Source of the DNA: Paratinospora sagittata
Taxonomy: Eukaryota; Streptophyta; Magnoliopsida; Ranunculales; Menispermaceae
Reading direction: 5' to 3'
Assembly (NCBI GenBank): GCA_035771175.1
Contig: CM069600.1
Location: 10,377,729 to 10,441,728 of the forward strand
DNA length: 64,000 nucleotides
Of this stretch, positions 12,201-22,003 are shown one piece after another. Numbering within the stretch: the stretch's first letter is position 1; every line of letters begins with the position of its first letter. The notes under the pieces were generated by a model. The model saw nothing but the letters and a program-made list of their open reading frames with translations. It was not told the DNA's origin and did not search any database. The translations under genes were made by a program, and so were the position numbers.

Positions 12201-12768
12201 ACAACATTTTTGATATTTTTCAACTTTTAAAGCTCGATTAAACAAGATCAAACACTCGGTATTTTTTAATCAAATAAATCATTGAAAATTCATTGTGAGT
12301 GATTGATAAAATCAACGAATTTTTTTTTTAAATCGAATCGACTAAACCAAATTGAAACTTGATATTTTCAATCAAATCAAATACTGAAACTTGATAGATT
12401 AAGCATTATGATTATTTGAAATATGAAGATATGTGAAAACTTTATGCATGTATGATTTGAAAATGATTGAGAAATAAAGAATAAAGAAAGTACATCCTAA
12501 TTCTAAACTTACATATCTCTCTCTAACTCAATTCTATTCTTTTCTCGAAGTCTTCAATCCATTGATCACATTGTTCATCCTTTGAAGAGCTTTCGATCTT
12601 TAATTGAGCTTTGAATTCCTTCATCTTGTAATTAAGCTTGTAATCCTTCTCCGCTTTACTTAAGGTGTTGAAATATACTTAGTTCAATCATTAGCACCAA
12701 ATGACATATTATTCGTAAGCATCAAAACACTTAGGTGAGTACTAAGTGAGAAATCACTTAGTCCAACA

Positions 12769-14448
12769 CTATATTCAGCCTCTGTCAATGACCGTGAAAT
12801 GGTAGATTGTTTCTTGGACTGCCAAGTAACAGGATTGGAGCCAAAAAACACACAACTTTCGAAGGTTGATTGTCAATCATTAGGGTCGGAACCCCCGTCT
12901 ACATCATAGTATGCTGTAAGAGTGAAATTAGCTGCCTTTCTAAGCTGTGAACCATGTTCCATAGTGCCACTTAAGTAATGAAGAATGCGCTTCACAACAT
13001 TCCAGTGAACTTGTAAAGGTTCTTTCATAAACTCGCAAACCTTATTGACAAAGAAATCCATCTTAGGTTGTGTTATAGTTACATATTGTAGAGCTCCTAC
13101 TGTGGAATGATACAACTGCACATCAGAAATCGAATCACTTCCAAACTTAGACAAACAAATGCCATTTGTCATAGGAGTTAAATTTGGCTTAGCAAATTGC
13201 ATCTTGGTTTTGCAAAGCAAGTCCTTGATATAATTAGTCTGAGATAAATGCAATCCATCAACATTATGTGAAACCTGAACACCCAAAAAATAGTTGATCT
13301 CACCAAGATTCTTGAGAGCAAAAGTACCATTAAGGCAAATGATGAGATCTTGAATCACCACACTATCACTACCTGTGACCAATATATCATCTACATACAC
13401 TAACAGAAGAGTAGTATGTTGAGGAGTAATTCTCATAAACATAATTGGTCTGACTTAGAAGAGGAGAAACCAAAACTAACCAAATCATGAAGCAACCTGT
13501 CAAACCAAGCAGGAGTTGTTTGTTTTAAGCCATACAAGGCTTTATGGAGCTTGCACACAAGATGTTTGGATGATGGAGAAATAAACCCAGGTGGTTGTTG
13601 CATCTAAACCTCCTCTTGTAAGACATCATTAAGAAAAGCATTGTTTACATCTAATTGTTGGATCTTTTAGCTATGTGTGAGAGCCAAAGTAAGCACAATT
13701 GTGATTGTAACAGGTTTAACAATAGGAGAAAAGGTTTTTGTATAATCAAAACCCTTTTGTTAATGAAATCCCTTTGTAACAAGTCTAGCTTTGTTCCTAT
13801 TAATAGTACCTTCAGCATTTTCCTTGACTTTAAAGACCCATTTACAACGAATAATAGATCGATTAGAAGGAAAATCAACTAAACTCCATGTCTGATTCCT
13901 CTCAAAAGCCAATAGGTCATCTGTCATAGCAGCTTTCCACTGCTCGTGTTGTAATGCTTCAATTACATTATCTGGTTCTCTAACAGTCATGTAAACCTTA
14001 GGCTTAAAAATTCCTGACTTTGCCCTTGTTTGCATTGAATGAATGTTGGTAATAGGATGTGAAGATGAGACAACAGGTGCATTATCAACAGGTGTAAGAG
14101 GCTGAACTTGGGAAACAATGGGATGACAAGTAGAAGGACAGGGTTGAGGTTGTGGAAAACTTTAAAAGGTTGTGGTAGTAGTTATAGGTATAACAGAGGA
14201 TACCAAAGAACTAGATGAAGTGGACTGTGAAGAGGTAGAAGTGGAAGTCTGTGAATCATTAACAACATATGGGAAAGTAATTTCATCATATTACACATCC
14301 CGAGAGACATATAACTTTCCACTTGGAGATAAACACTTGTAGCCTTTTTGATTCAAGCTGTAACCAACCAAGGTGCACTTTGTTGATCTAAAATTCAGTT
14401 TATGGGTGTTGTAAGGCCTCAAATTTGGGTAATAGGCACAACCAAAAG
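12769..14448 (-). pseudogene. Copia reverse transcriptase and RNase H N-terminus
   Basis: Minus-strand reading gives the Copia RT in order: EQWKAAMTDDLLAFERNQTW near 13930, CKWVFKVKENAEGT near 13830, the LLVYVDDILVTGSD catalytic block near 13390, then LGEINYFLGVQV, and VKRILHYLSGT near 12980. The start of RNase H reaches EAEY at 12774, where the solo LTR breaks it. The YVDD aspartates are intact, but stops and frame changes near 13650-13760 and 13442-13620 show the gene is dead. The 14040-14448 part encodes the variable linker after integrase, ending at the 263-bp insert. Confidence 0.88.
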
Positions 14449-14711
14449 TGTCACACCCTGGCTCAGTGGTTACTAGGAATGCGAAATCAGACTCCTTAAG
14501 GGAGGTCTTGAGTTTGATCCCAAGGGAGGCCCTGCACTATTCATGAGTGAATAGTGTCAGACAAATGATCCCGTGTACAAGAGTCGTCCTTGTGTGGCGG
14601 TGGCTGTACTGGGATGAGACAATATTATGGATCCATAATGGCTGGCGTTCGCCCTGAGGGGGTGCGCTCACACATGGGTAGGGGGCACGCTGTGCAACCC
14701 AAGGTGTGACA
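14449..14711. mobile_element. 263-bp TRIM-like element with pol III-like boxes
   Basis: The insert starts TGTCACACCCTGG and ends CCAAGGTGTGACA, a 13-bp inverted end with one mismatch. It is flanked by perfect AAAAG copies (14444-14448 and 14712-14716). It is clearly GC-richer than its host. Inside it, TGGCTCAGTGG at 14459-14469 fits the tRNA-type A box, and AGTTTGATCCC at 14511-14521 is two changes from a B box. It interrupts the Copia integrase C-terminal region within an LKTF..GCAYYP motif. The 5-bp duplication and TGT/ACA ends fit a solo LTR of a very small LTR element; the boxes would also suit a SINE, so the class is open. Confidence 0.75.
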
Positions 14712-14716
14712 AAAAG

Positions 14717-14886
14717 TCTTGAGGAAAGTGTAGTTGGGTTTGGTGTTGAAAAAAACCTCAATAGGAGACTTGTTACTCAACAATGATGTAGGAAGCCTGT
14801 TAAACAAGAAGACAATTGTTCTAAAAGCCTCATTCCAAAATCAAAGAGGCGTATGTGAATGAACCAACAAAGCAAAACTGTCACAC
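14717..14886 (-). pseudogene. Copia integrase, C-terminal core fragment
   Basis: Minus-strand reading shows FWNEAFRTIVFLFNRLPTSL followed by SPIEVFF and KPNYTFLKTF. This is the conserved end of the Copia integrase core, usually FW.EA..TA.YL.NRLP. It is continuous with the integrase piece at 16673-17359 once the intervening solo LTR is removed, and with the linker before RT once the 263-bp insert is removed. Stops are present. Confidence 0.82.
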
Positions 14887-15029
14887 TCCAAAATTTTCCA
14901 CATTTTCTCCAATAAAAGTTACCGGACAGTGTAGGATTCATACTATTAAATCATTATTATAGTGTTATTAATATATATATAATATTGACATCACATATGA
15001 ATATAATGTTAATATATAAGATATATACA

Positions 15030-15031
<2 letters not shown>

Positions 15032-15083
<52 letters not shown>
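15032..15083. repeat. (AT)n microsatellite
   Basis: About 26 uninterrupted AT dinucleotides inside the solo LTR, with further TATA-rich sequence on both sides to about 15550. Confidence 0.95.
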
Positions 15084-15086
<3 letters not shown>

Positions 15087-15621
15087 GTTATATATGAGAT
15101 ATATAATAAGATATTATAACATAAGATATATAAGATATATAATGTTATATAAAAGATATATACATAAGATAATAATATTTCTTCAATTAGATAATATATC
15201 ATTATCTAGCATAAATGACATAATGTCAAGGTACTCGCATAAGCACTCAACACAATATGAAATTAGAACCTTGACTAAAAAACCTTCAAATTGAGACCAA
15301 GGAATACCCAATAGGGGTATTCACAAAAGTGCGTGCGTTTGCTCAATGAAGTACCAAGCACGTGCTCAATGAAGTAGCTCGTGCACTAATAGACAGTGAG
15401 GGATGTCAGTATTATTAACATTATAAGTATACGTCATGTTAATATTATAATACAAATAATGTACATATATTATATTTTAATATTGTATATATACCAAATT
15501 ATATAATATATATTATATGTTATATATATTATATATTATATATAATATAATATATGGGGGAGGGGGCTGGGCCCCCAGAGGGCCGGCTTCCTTAAAGGGG
15601 GGATCACCCCTTGCTCCCCCC

Positions 15622-15628
15622 TATAAAT
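15622..15628 (+). promoter_or_regulatory. LTR TATA box followed by CT-rich leader
   Basis: TATAAAT sits in a sharply GC-rich block (15556-15720) between AT-rich flanks. It is followed by a pyrimidine leader that turns into (CT)n at about 15735-15777. A TATA box followed by a CT-rich untranslated leader is a usual layout for a plant LTR promoter, so transcription would run on the plus strand. Confidence 0.6.
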
Positions 15629-15740
15629 ACGAGAGAGGCGGGGGAAGGAGTTACTCACCCCGCCCTCTCTCACTCGCTCCCTCCCTCTCCTTCTTGCTCT
15701 CCCTCTCCCCCTCTTGCGCGTTTTTCTATCTTTCTCTCTA

Positions 15741-15772
<32 letters not shown>

Positions 15773-16672
15773 TCTCTGAAGGTAGGTGTTTTGACGTAAG
15801 ATTCGTCAAGGCAACACCACTAGACGTGTTAAGGTGGGGATGAAGGCATAGGTTTGCGTGTATTATGTCTTTTCATAAAGTTATCATGTACTTTTCATTA
15901 TATCTGATGTCCACATAACCTACGCCATGGCTTGTAACCTTATTAGGTCACTACTTTAAGTATGCACATTAATATATGGGAATCCAGTAAACAGGATAAC
16001 CGCCTAGGGACGTAATTCTAACGTGGCCACTTGATTTAGGGGAGTCTAGGTGGTACATCTCTGTTGTAAGCTTCATTGCGTCGGCTATAAGGAGATGTAC
16101 AGATGGGCTGTACCTCGTTCATGAAACTATTTATATATGAGAATTTCCTTGGGGAGGGACATCCGTTGTATGAGAACCCAAGATGATATTGGGCCACGTA
16201 GTCTATCGAGACGGCGTGTTATGGGTGTTTTCTAGGTTAAATAAATTGTAATGTTCTTGTTATGTTTATCTGATATCTATGATTATGATGCTCTGTTTAT
16301 TAATTGTCATAATCCACATAACATCTGCTTGACCTACTGAACTGTTGAACTCACCCCGTTGATATTTTTTCCCAGGATCTTAGACACGCGTAAGTACAGA
16401 TATGTTATCAAAACATAAGAGCCACCGAAGCTTTGTGCAAAGGAAGCGCGTCAGGTGTGGGATGTCAACATAGATCTAGGTGTGCTATTTATGGGTTGTT
16501 GTAGTTTTCACTGCGTACTCTGTACTCATGTAATTGTAACATTTGTATTTTTGCCCTCGGTTATTAAAGGCAGATGAATAAAAGATCTGTGTTGATGTTC
16601 GTTTCTACTCACACCTTGATTTTGGTCCGTTGCTTGTTGTATGAAATTGTTCTTAAGAGTCGGGGTGTGAGA

Positions 16673-17359
16673 ACCATGCTCCACTATGGTTCGATGCTTT
16701 CTCTTAGCCGAACCGTTTTGCTCATGTGTATAAGGACATGAGACTCTATGAACAATTCCCTTGGATTCAATACAATCTTGAAACACCCTGTACTCACCTC
16801 CCCAATCTATTTGCAATGCCTTTAGAGAGCAACCAATTTGCAATTCAGCTTGTGCCTTGAATGCCAAAAACGTTTTAAACACCTCATACTTGTTCCTTAT
16901 CACATATATCCATGTAAACATTGAGTAAGCATCCATGAAGTGAACATAATACTTATAGCCATTGTAAGAACATGTGTGAGCAGAACCCCAAACATCATAA
17001 TACACAAGTTGTAAAGGTGCATTATAAGTGATAGTAGACACAGGGAATGGCAACTTATATATTTTACCAGAGAACATGCTGAGCAGAATGAAGAATCCTT
17101 ATTACCATGAGGAAGATTACAACAATTCAACACAATTGAAACAATTTTAGATGAAGGATGTCTTAACCTATTATGCCAGATATCAAACAAAGATGGTTTA
17201 GGAGTAATAAGATTGTTTACAACATGAGTATTATCTGAAGAGGAAAATGAATCTTGAGTAGCAAAAACTGATGAAGACAAAATTGAAGGAAGGAGAAAAC
17301 TAGTGGAGAGTTGAGAAGGATGAGTAGGCTTGAGTTGAGATTTACCAAACACATACAAG
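16673..17359 (-). pseudogene. Copia pre-integrase zinc finger and integrase core
   Basis: Minus-strand reading gives the zinc-binding segment with WHNRLRHPS and FCSACSLVK, then the core. The core has YDVWGSA holding the first catalytic Asp, LQIDWGGEYR holding the second, and HEQNGSAKRKHR where the usual motif is NG.AERKHR. The third catalytic residue, normally Glu, reads Lys here, so the enzyme would be inactive even without the frame change between the two overlapping frames near 16900-17077. The solo LTR at 17365 separates it from the protease. Confidence 0.88.
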
Positions 17360-17364
17360 CCTTT

Positions 17365-20218
17365 TGTGACGCCCCGAAAATTATTTCATCTAGCCCGTAA
17401 CCCAATTGTATTTTGCCCAAACTCTATGTGTTTGCCTTGATCTGTTTGGTGTTTGTTTGATGGTTGTTTAATGTTTGTATATTTGATGCTTGATAATGTA
17501 TATAAATATGTGCATTATAAATTGTATATGGGTCATGTTAAATTAAAGTATAATGCATGTGTTATTATTTATGCATGGGCCTATTAAACCATGTGTTAGA
17601 ATTGATTGAATAAAAGGATAAATGAAAATGAAAATTTAGTGTATTAGATGGATTGGACATTTAAAATACATGGAAGCATGAGATTGGTTAAAGTACATGT
17701 GGTTGGTATGGGTAGTATGAGACCAACACATGTCAAGTTGGTGCATGAGAATGGACAAGTGTCCCATGCTCCGTTTCTCTTCTCCAACACATGTCAAGTT
17801 GGTGCATGAGACCAACACATGTCAAGTTGGTGCATGAGAATGCACAAGTGTCCCATGCCCCATTTCTCTTCTCCCACATATGTCAAGTTGGTGCATGACA
17901 ATGCACAAGTGTCCCATGTCCCATTTCTCTTTTCCAACACATGTCAAGTTGGTGCATGAGAGTGGACAAGTGTCCCATTTCCCACTTCTCTTCTCCAAGG
18001 AATTCCTAGAGAGTGAGATTAGTGTAGGGAAAGGAAAAAAAAAAGAAGAGAAGGGAAAGAAGAAGAGAAAGAAAGAAGAAGTTGCTTTAAGGGAAGTCTC
18101 GGCAACATTTCAATCAAAGTGCTGGATTTTCGTGATATATGGTCCGATTGAGCTCAAACTTTGTCAGCCAGTTCATATCATATGGTTATTCATTCTGGTC
18201 GGTGGAGATCTTGATTGGAGATTTCTTCTGAGAGATATAACTTTCCAAACAAAGCTGGTAGGAAAGTCTGAATTTCTCGCGCAGTTTAGATCAAACTAAT
18301 AGATCACCTAAACCTACCGTTGGATGGATGTGATATTGTATAAAGTGGTTCACAACTAATATTTCTGCATTATGAACGGTTGAGATGTTGATGGGTAAAA
18401 TATTTTATGTGATATAGTCATCTGAGTTCAAGTATTTTCAGCAGGAAAGGAGAAATTGTCTGATTAGAGACTTGTTCATCAAAGAGGCTTATCTCTTCGG
18501 TCCACCGTTGGATTGAGCTAAGTTTTGGACAGAAGGTTTGCTTCTTAACATACTTCAATCTATATTGTTGATTTTGTGATTAAATATTTCTGTTGGCAGC
18601 TTGATACATCTGAACATAATATTAAATGAAAAATTGGAAGGGTTGTTGTATTAGACCTAAATTTAGAATATGAACATAGACCTTTCCAAATAGCTTGCAT
18701 GTCAACTATGTTGACCTAGTTGCCATTGTTGATGAACCTATGATGCAAAATCAATGATATATATGGCTGAACATGGTGACCTAGTGTAAATCGGCATTAT
18801 GGCCTAAGTATGGGAAATTTCATATTTTAGGGCTTTCGATGTTTTTGGCCTAGAATCATTGAATTGATGCAACTTATATGTTTAATTAAGCATGATTAGG
18901 GTTGATTATGCTACTGATTTGGTGGTTGTGACCATATCATGGGTTATGCCTACTTGTGATCAAATGGCCCAATTTGAGCATGTTTATGCCTAAGGAATTG
19001 AAAATCAGTATTTTTGATTAATAGAATGGTTTATGAATGAGAACTATGCATTAGAGGCCTAAGTCATGTGATTTGATGGGATTTAGGCCTATTGTCTATA
19101 TGTGGGCTGATTTAGGGTTGATGTGTAATGTCTATGTGATTGAGCATATGAATTGATGTATGGTTGGATATTGATGAATGTTTCAGGACCTTGATTGGGT
19201 TGATTCGGTTTGGTGTCCGTGTGTGGTTAGATATTCTAGCGAGGCTTGGTTGTGAGTAGACTTCATTTATGATTATATATTTTATGTCATCATATCATTT
19301 TTATATATTGTATGTTGAAAGCATGAATGTGTTCTAATGTTTTGAATGATGCATTGATTTGAGAAAACCTTATGGCTTTGGTTGGGCCCATCTATCTGGC
19401 TAATAGGGAGACTTAAACTTGTCATAGGAGGGTTTCAGAAAGGAAATATTTGGGGATGAGAATGGTACGGTGAAATAGATGTGCACTAGTAACCCTAATG
19501 CATGTGGAACGTGGATCCAAATTGATAGGCTTTTACTTGCAACGAACTTATTATAAATGTTTGATATTTATATGTTATGATGAGCTCTTAATCATGCTAC
19601 ACATTGACATGCATACATGATATTTATTGATGAGTATTGATAGCATATTTGAATTCTATTCACTGGGCACCGTTGGCTCACCCTCATTTTCCTCTTTCAG
19701 ATCCTTCTGTCCCGAATAAGGGCAAAGGAGTAGTCATATCTTGAGGGCCTTGCCGGCGAGAGAATCCAAGGCCTCGATGTGAGTTGAGAAGCATTTTGAT
19801 TGAACTGTGTTTTAAATTATGATGTATTATATTTTGGACTATGTAATTATAACACTTCCACATTGTAGTATGGGTGAGTTGGGACTTTTTAGATAGACCA
19901 TGTGGACATATGAGGGTTTCTTTTGGTACCCTTAATTTTGGACTTTATGTGTATGTCCATCTTGATGGACTGTAGGGATTATGATTTTATTTATGGTTCA
20001 TTTTTATGGATTATCTCTTGTCTTGGATGATTAATATGGTTGGTAGTTTTGTTTAGTACCTTTTTATATTATGTCGTTGTTTGGGATAAGGCTCGTAGGG
20101 TCTCAACCACCTCACGGGGTTGAGGAGTGGTTGGAGATGTCGACGCCGGGCGTCCCGCCCCGGCATTCCGCACGCTATTCCTTGCGGGGTTGGTGGTACG
20201 GGGTGCGGGGTCGCCACA
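17365..20218 (+). mobile_element. 2.85-kb solo LTR (Gypsy-type) between Copia PR and INT
   Basis: The insert begins TGTGACGCCCCG and ends CGGGGTCGCCACA, inverted near-copies. It is flanked by perfect CCTTT duplications at 17360-17364 and 20219-20223. No pol domains are present, so it is a solo LTR. A 61-bp tandem array lies near its 5' end. The module CACTGGGC, GGCTCACCCTC, CTCTTTCAG at 19660-19700 matches the equivalent place in the other large LTRs of this window and gives a plus orientation. A GC-rich end (20085-20218) contrasts with the AT-rich body. ORFs such as the one at 17880-18299 come from repeats and purine-rich sequence. Confidence 0.82.
17723..17994. repeat. 61-bp tandem repeat, 4 full units and one 28-bp partial
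   Basis: The phrase CCAACACATGTCAAGTTGGT starts at 17723, 17784, 17812, 17873 (as CCCACATATG) and 17934, and the array ends at 17994. Spacings are 61, 28, 61, 61 and 61 bp. The 28-bp step is a unit cut short after GGTGCATGAGA. Inside each unit, ACATGTCAAGTTGGTGCATGA is followed by ACAAGTGTCCCAT. Confidence 0.9.
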
Positions 20219-20223
20219 CCTTT

Positions 20224-21672
20224 GTTAAGTTTCCCCGAGAGCAAAGTCTTGTGAGTGACCCGATCCTTAACAAAACAAGTATGAGGATGAAACTCAAAAC
20301 AAATATTGTTATCATTAGCATGCTTAGAAACACTAATAAGATTTTTGGTAATGTGAGGAAGTTGTAATTTGCAGTTTAAGGATGGTAAGCAATTTAGAGG
20401 AATTTAAGGAAGAGAAAGAAAAATGCCCGAGAGGTTCAATTGAGAAACTTGATCCATCACCAACATGAACCTTATCTGGGCCTGTGTATTCATGGTTGAT
20501 CATAAGATTCCCTACATCAGGAGTAACATGACTAGTTGCTCTAGAGTCTGGATACCAGTTGGTATCCCAAGTTGTAGCAGGATTAGAAACTGAAGTTGCA
20601 GAATCCATTGCACTAGAAAATTCCATTTCATAATTTTGCGTTAAGAAAGCTTGCTAAGGACTAGAAAATGAGGTTGATCCTGTAAAGGACTTATCAAACC
20701 GATATAAACAGTTGAGTGCAACATGACCATGTTTGCCACACACTTGACATTGAGGTTTGGAACCAGTCTGCCAATGAGGATTTTGAAATCCTCTACCTTG
20801 AGAATTACCCCTGTATGGCTGTTGATGAAACGAGGAAGGTGTGCATAAGCATGTGGATTAGGAAAACCACCACGACTACAAAAACCAATAGAAAAACCTT
20901 TTCTGTTCTGATGACCATGACGATCACCATTAAACAAATGATTATACTTCTGAAAGTTGTTCTTATTACTCATCAAATTAACTTGTAAATTTGCATCAAG
21001 ACTTTTCACATGCTTTTCAATTATTGATTCTTGAGCTAAGAGAAGTGATTCAATCTCAATAACACTGTAATCATCAATACAAGAAGAAATAGAGACAATA
21101 AACGAATCATATTCATCTGGTAGGCCCTTAAAGATTGCATGAATGTGATCTTTGGGGAAAAGAAAATGACCTACCAAGGCTAGTGTATCAACACAATTCT
21201 TGATTTTCAACAAATAATCATCAATAGAAAGTAAACCGTTTTTGGTGTTTTGCAGTTTTTTCTTGAACTAAATGATCTATGCACAAATTTGAGAAGCAAA
21301 ATACTGCTCCAAATTCTGTTGTATTAGAGCTGAAATCTCAAATCCTACCATTCTTATGAGAAGATTTTCTGACATTGATGAAAGCAACCAAGACATTAAC
21401 AACTGGTCTTGTTGTTCCCATTCCAAGAAAGTCTAATTCACACGCCGCATGTTCCCATCTTCAACTAAAAGAAACTTAGTTGGAGCTGATCCAATGTCCA
21501 AATAATCTTGCAACTTATTTCCTTGAATGGCAGACATTATTTTCTGCTTCCACAAAATTATCACTAGTCAGCTTAATCGAGATGTTATGCGGGAATGTTA
21601 CTGGAGTGAATTTCGATGATCCATCGTTATCACCAGAACGATTTGAAGAACCTGCTATGGATGAGCTTTGAA
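20224..21672 (-). pseudogene. Copia gag and protease
   Basis: From the primer binding site the minus strand reads a Copia Gag: ISIKLTSDNF near 21560, LWKQKIMSAIQGNKLQDYL near 21530, then LKIKNCVDTLALVG near 21190 and GLPDEYDSFIVSISS near 21100. A zinc knuckle CQVCGKHGHVALNC lies near 20710-20750. It continues into the protease, where the active-site motif reads DSRATSH near 20530 instead of DSGATSH. Several frameshifts and stops break it. The Gly to Arg change next to the catalytic Asp would damage the protease in any case. The frame continues at the integrase side after the solo LTR. Confidence 0.87.
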
Positions 21673-21684
21673 GCTCTGATACCA
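21673..21684 (-). other. Copia primer binding site (Met-tRNA type)
   Basis: On the minus strand TGGTATCAGAGC directly abuts the end of the 5' LTR with no spacer. This is the common plant Copia primer site complementary to initiator methionine tRNA. Confidence 0.92.
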
Positions 21685-21892
21685 TAATAAGAAAGAGAAC
21701 AAAAGAAGATGTAGAGAAAAAGGAAACTTCTGCTATTATTGAATGAAATAAAAGATACAGATCTAACAGAGTATTTATACTAGATAGTCTAACTAACTAA
21801 CAAACTTAACTACAGTTACAACAAGCTAACCATGGTGCTAACCACCTAACTACAGTACTAACTAACTAGCTATTGAATTGATTTTCTTATTA
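21685..21892 (-). repeat. Copia 5' LTR
   Basis: The 208-bp partner of 9864-10071, again ending TAATAAG and CTTATTA. The plus-strand right edge lies against a piece of the Tekay-like 3' LTR. Confidence 0.9.
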
Positions 21893-21996
21893 AGAGAAAG
21901 TGATTTGGTGTGAGAAATGAGGGGAGGGGGGGTTCCTTAACAGGAACCTTGCCCAAAGTTCAAATTTTTTTTTTTGTGCAAACCTAAGGTATTATA
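21893..21996 (-). repeat. Truncated 3' LTR of the Tekay-like element
   Basis: It matches about 31030-31150 of the 5' LTR, including the poly-T run. On the minus strand the purine tract AAGGGGGG (about 22003-22010) precedes it. It is cut at 21892 by the Copia LTR. Confidence 0.8.
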
Positions 21997-22003
21997 CTCT
22001 ACC

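Larger units (their letters stand above)
10413..12768. mobile_element. 2.36-kb solo LTR, SIRE/Maximus-like, inside Copia RNase H
   Basis: The insert begins TGTTGG and ends CCAACA, with flanking TTATA (10408-10412) and CTATA (12769-12773) as a nearly perfect 5-bp target duplication. It splits the Copia RNase H between EAEY and YKRF. No protease, RT or integrase is present, so it is a single LTR. The opening CACCCAAGAAGGGGGTGAAT and the GTGGTTCGGTC segment near 10560 recall the long LTRs of SIRE/Maximus-type Copia elements; that assignment is from memory of the family. It carries two internal repeat systems, listed separately. Confidence 0.75.
14887..16672 (+). mobile_element. ~1.79-kb solo LTR (Gypsy-type) inside Copia integrase
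   Basis: The insert begins TGTCACACTCC and ends GGGGTGTGAGA, so its ends are inverted near-copies, with the last TGACA changed to TGAGA. The Copia integrase frame resumes on both sides (EHG before it, ALLVHS after it in element order). A clean 5-bp target duplication cannot be read. There is no coding region. Plus orientation is inferred from a TATA box at 15622 and from the CACTG/CTCACC/CAG module at 16345-16380, which lies toward the 3' end of related LTRs. Confidence 0.72.
9864..21892 (-). mobile_element. Ty1/Copia retrotransposon with four nested insertions
   Basis: Two 208-bp LTRs (9864-10071 and 21685-21892) enclose gag, PR, INT, RT and RNase H in Copia order on the minus strand. A Met-tRNA-type primer binding site touches the 5' LTR and a purine-rich tract touches the 3' LTR. 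Removing the four insertions (10413-12768, 14449-14711, about 14887-16672 and 17365-20218) leaves about 4.75 kb, a normal Copia length. By eye the LTRs differ at about 16 of 208 positions (near 8 percent). The outer flanks do not form a target duplication (ATAAT left, AGAGA right), so one side was probably rearranged after insertion. Confidence 0.9.

Noticed and set aside
15517..15843. 108-codon plus-strand ORF
   Set aside because: It lies in the GC island and CT repeat of the solo LTR promoter; low-complexity Ser/Leu product.
17723..17994. CRISPR-like array
   Set aside because: Units are directly adjacent without unique spacers, in a plant LTR; this is a minisatellite.
17880..18299. 139-codon plus-strand ORF
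   Set aside because: It starts in the 61-bp tandem array and runs through a purine-rich tract of a solo LTR; the protein is a translation of repeats.
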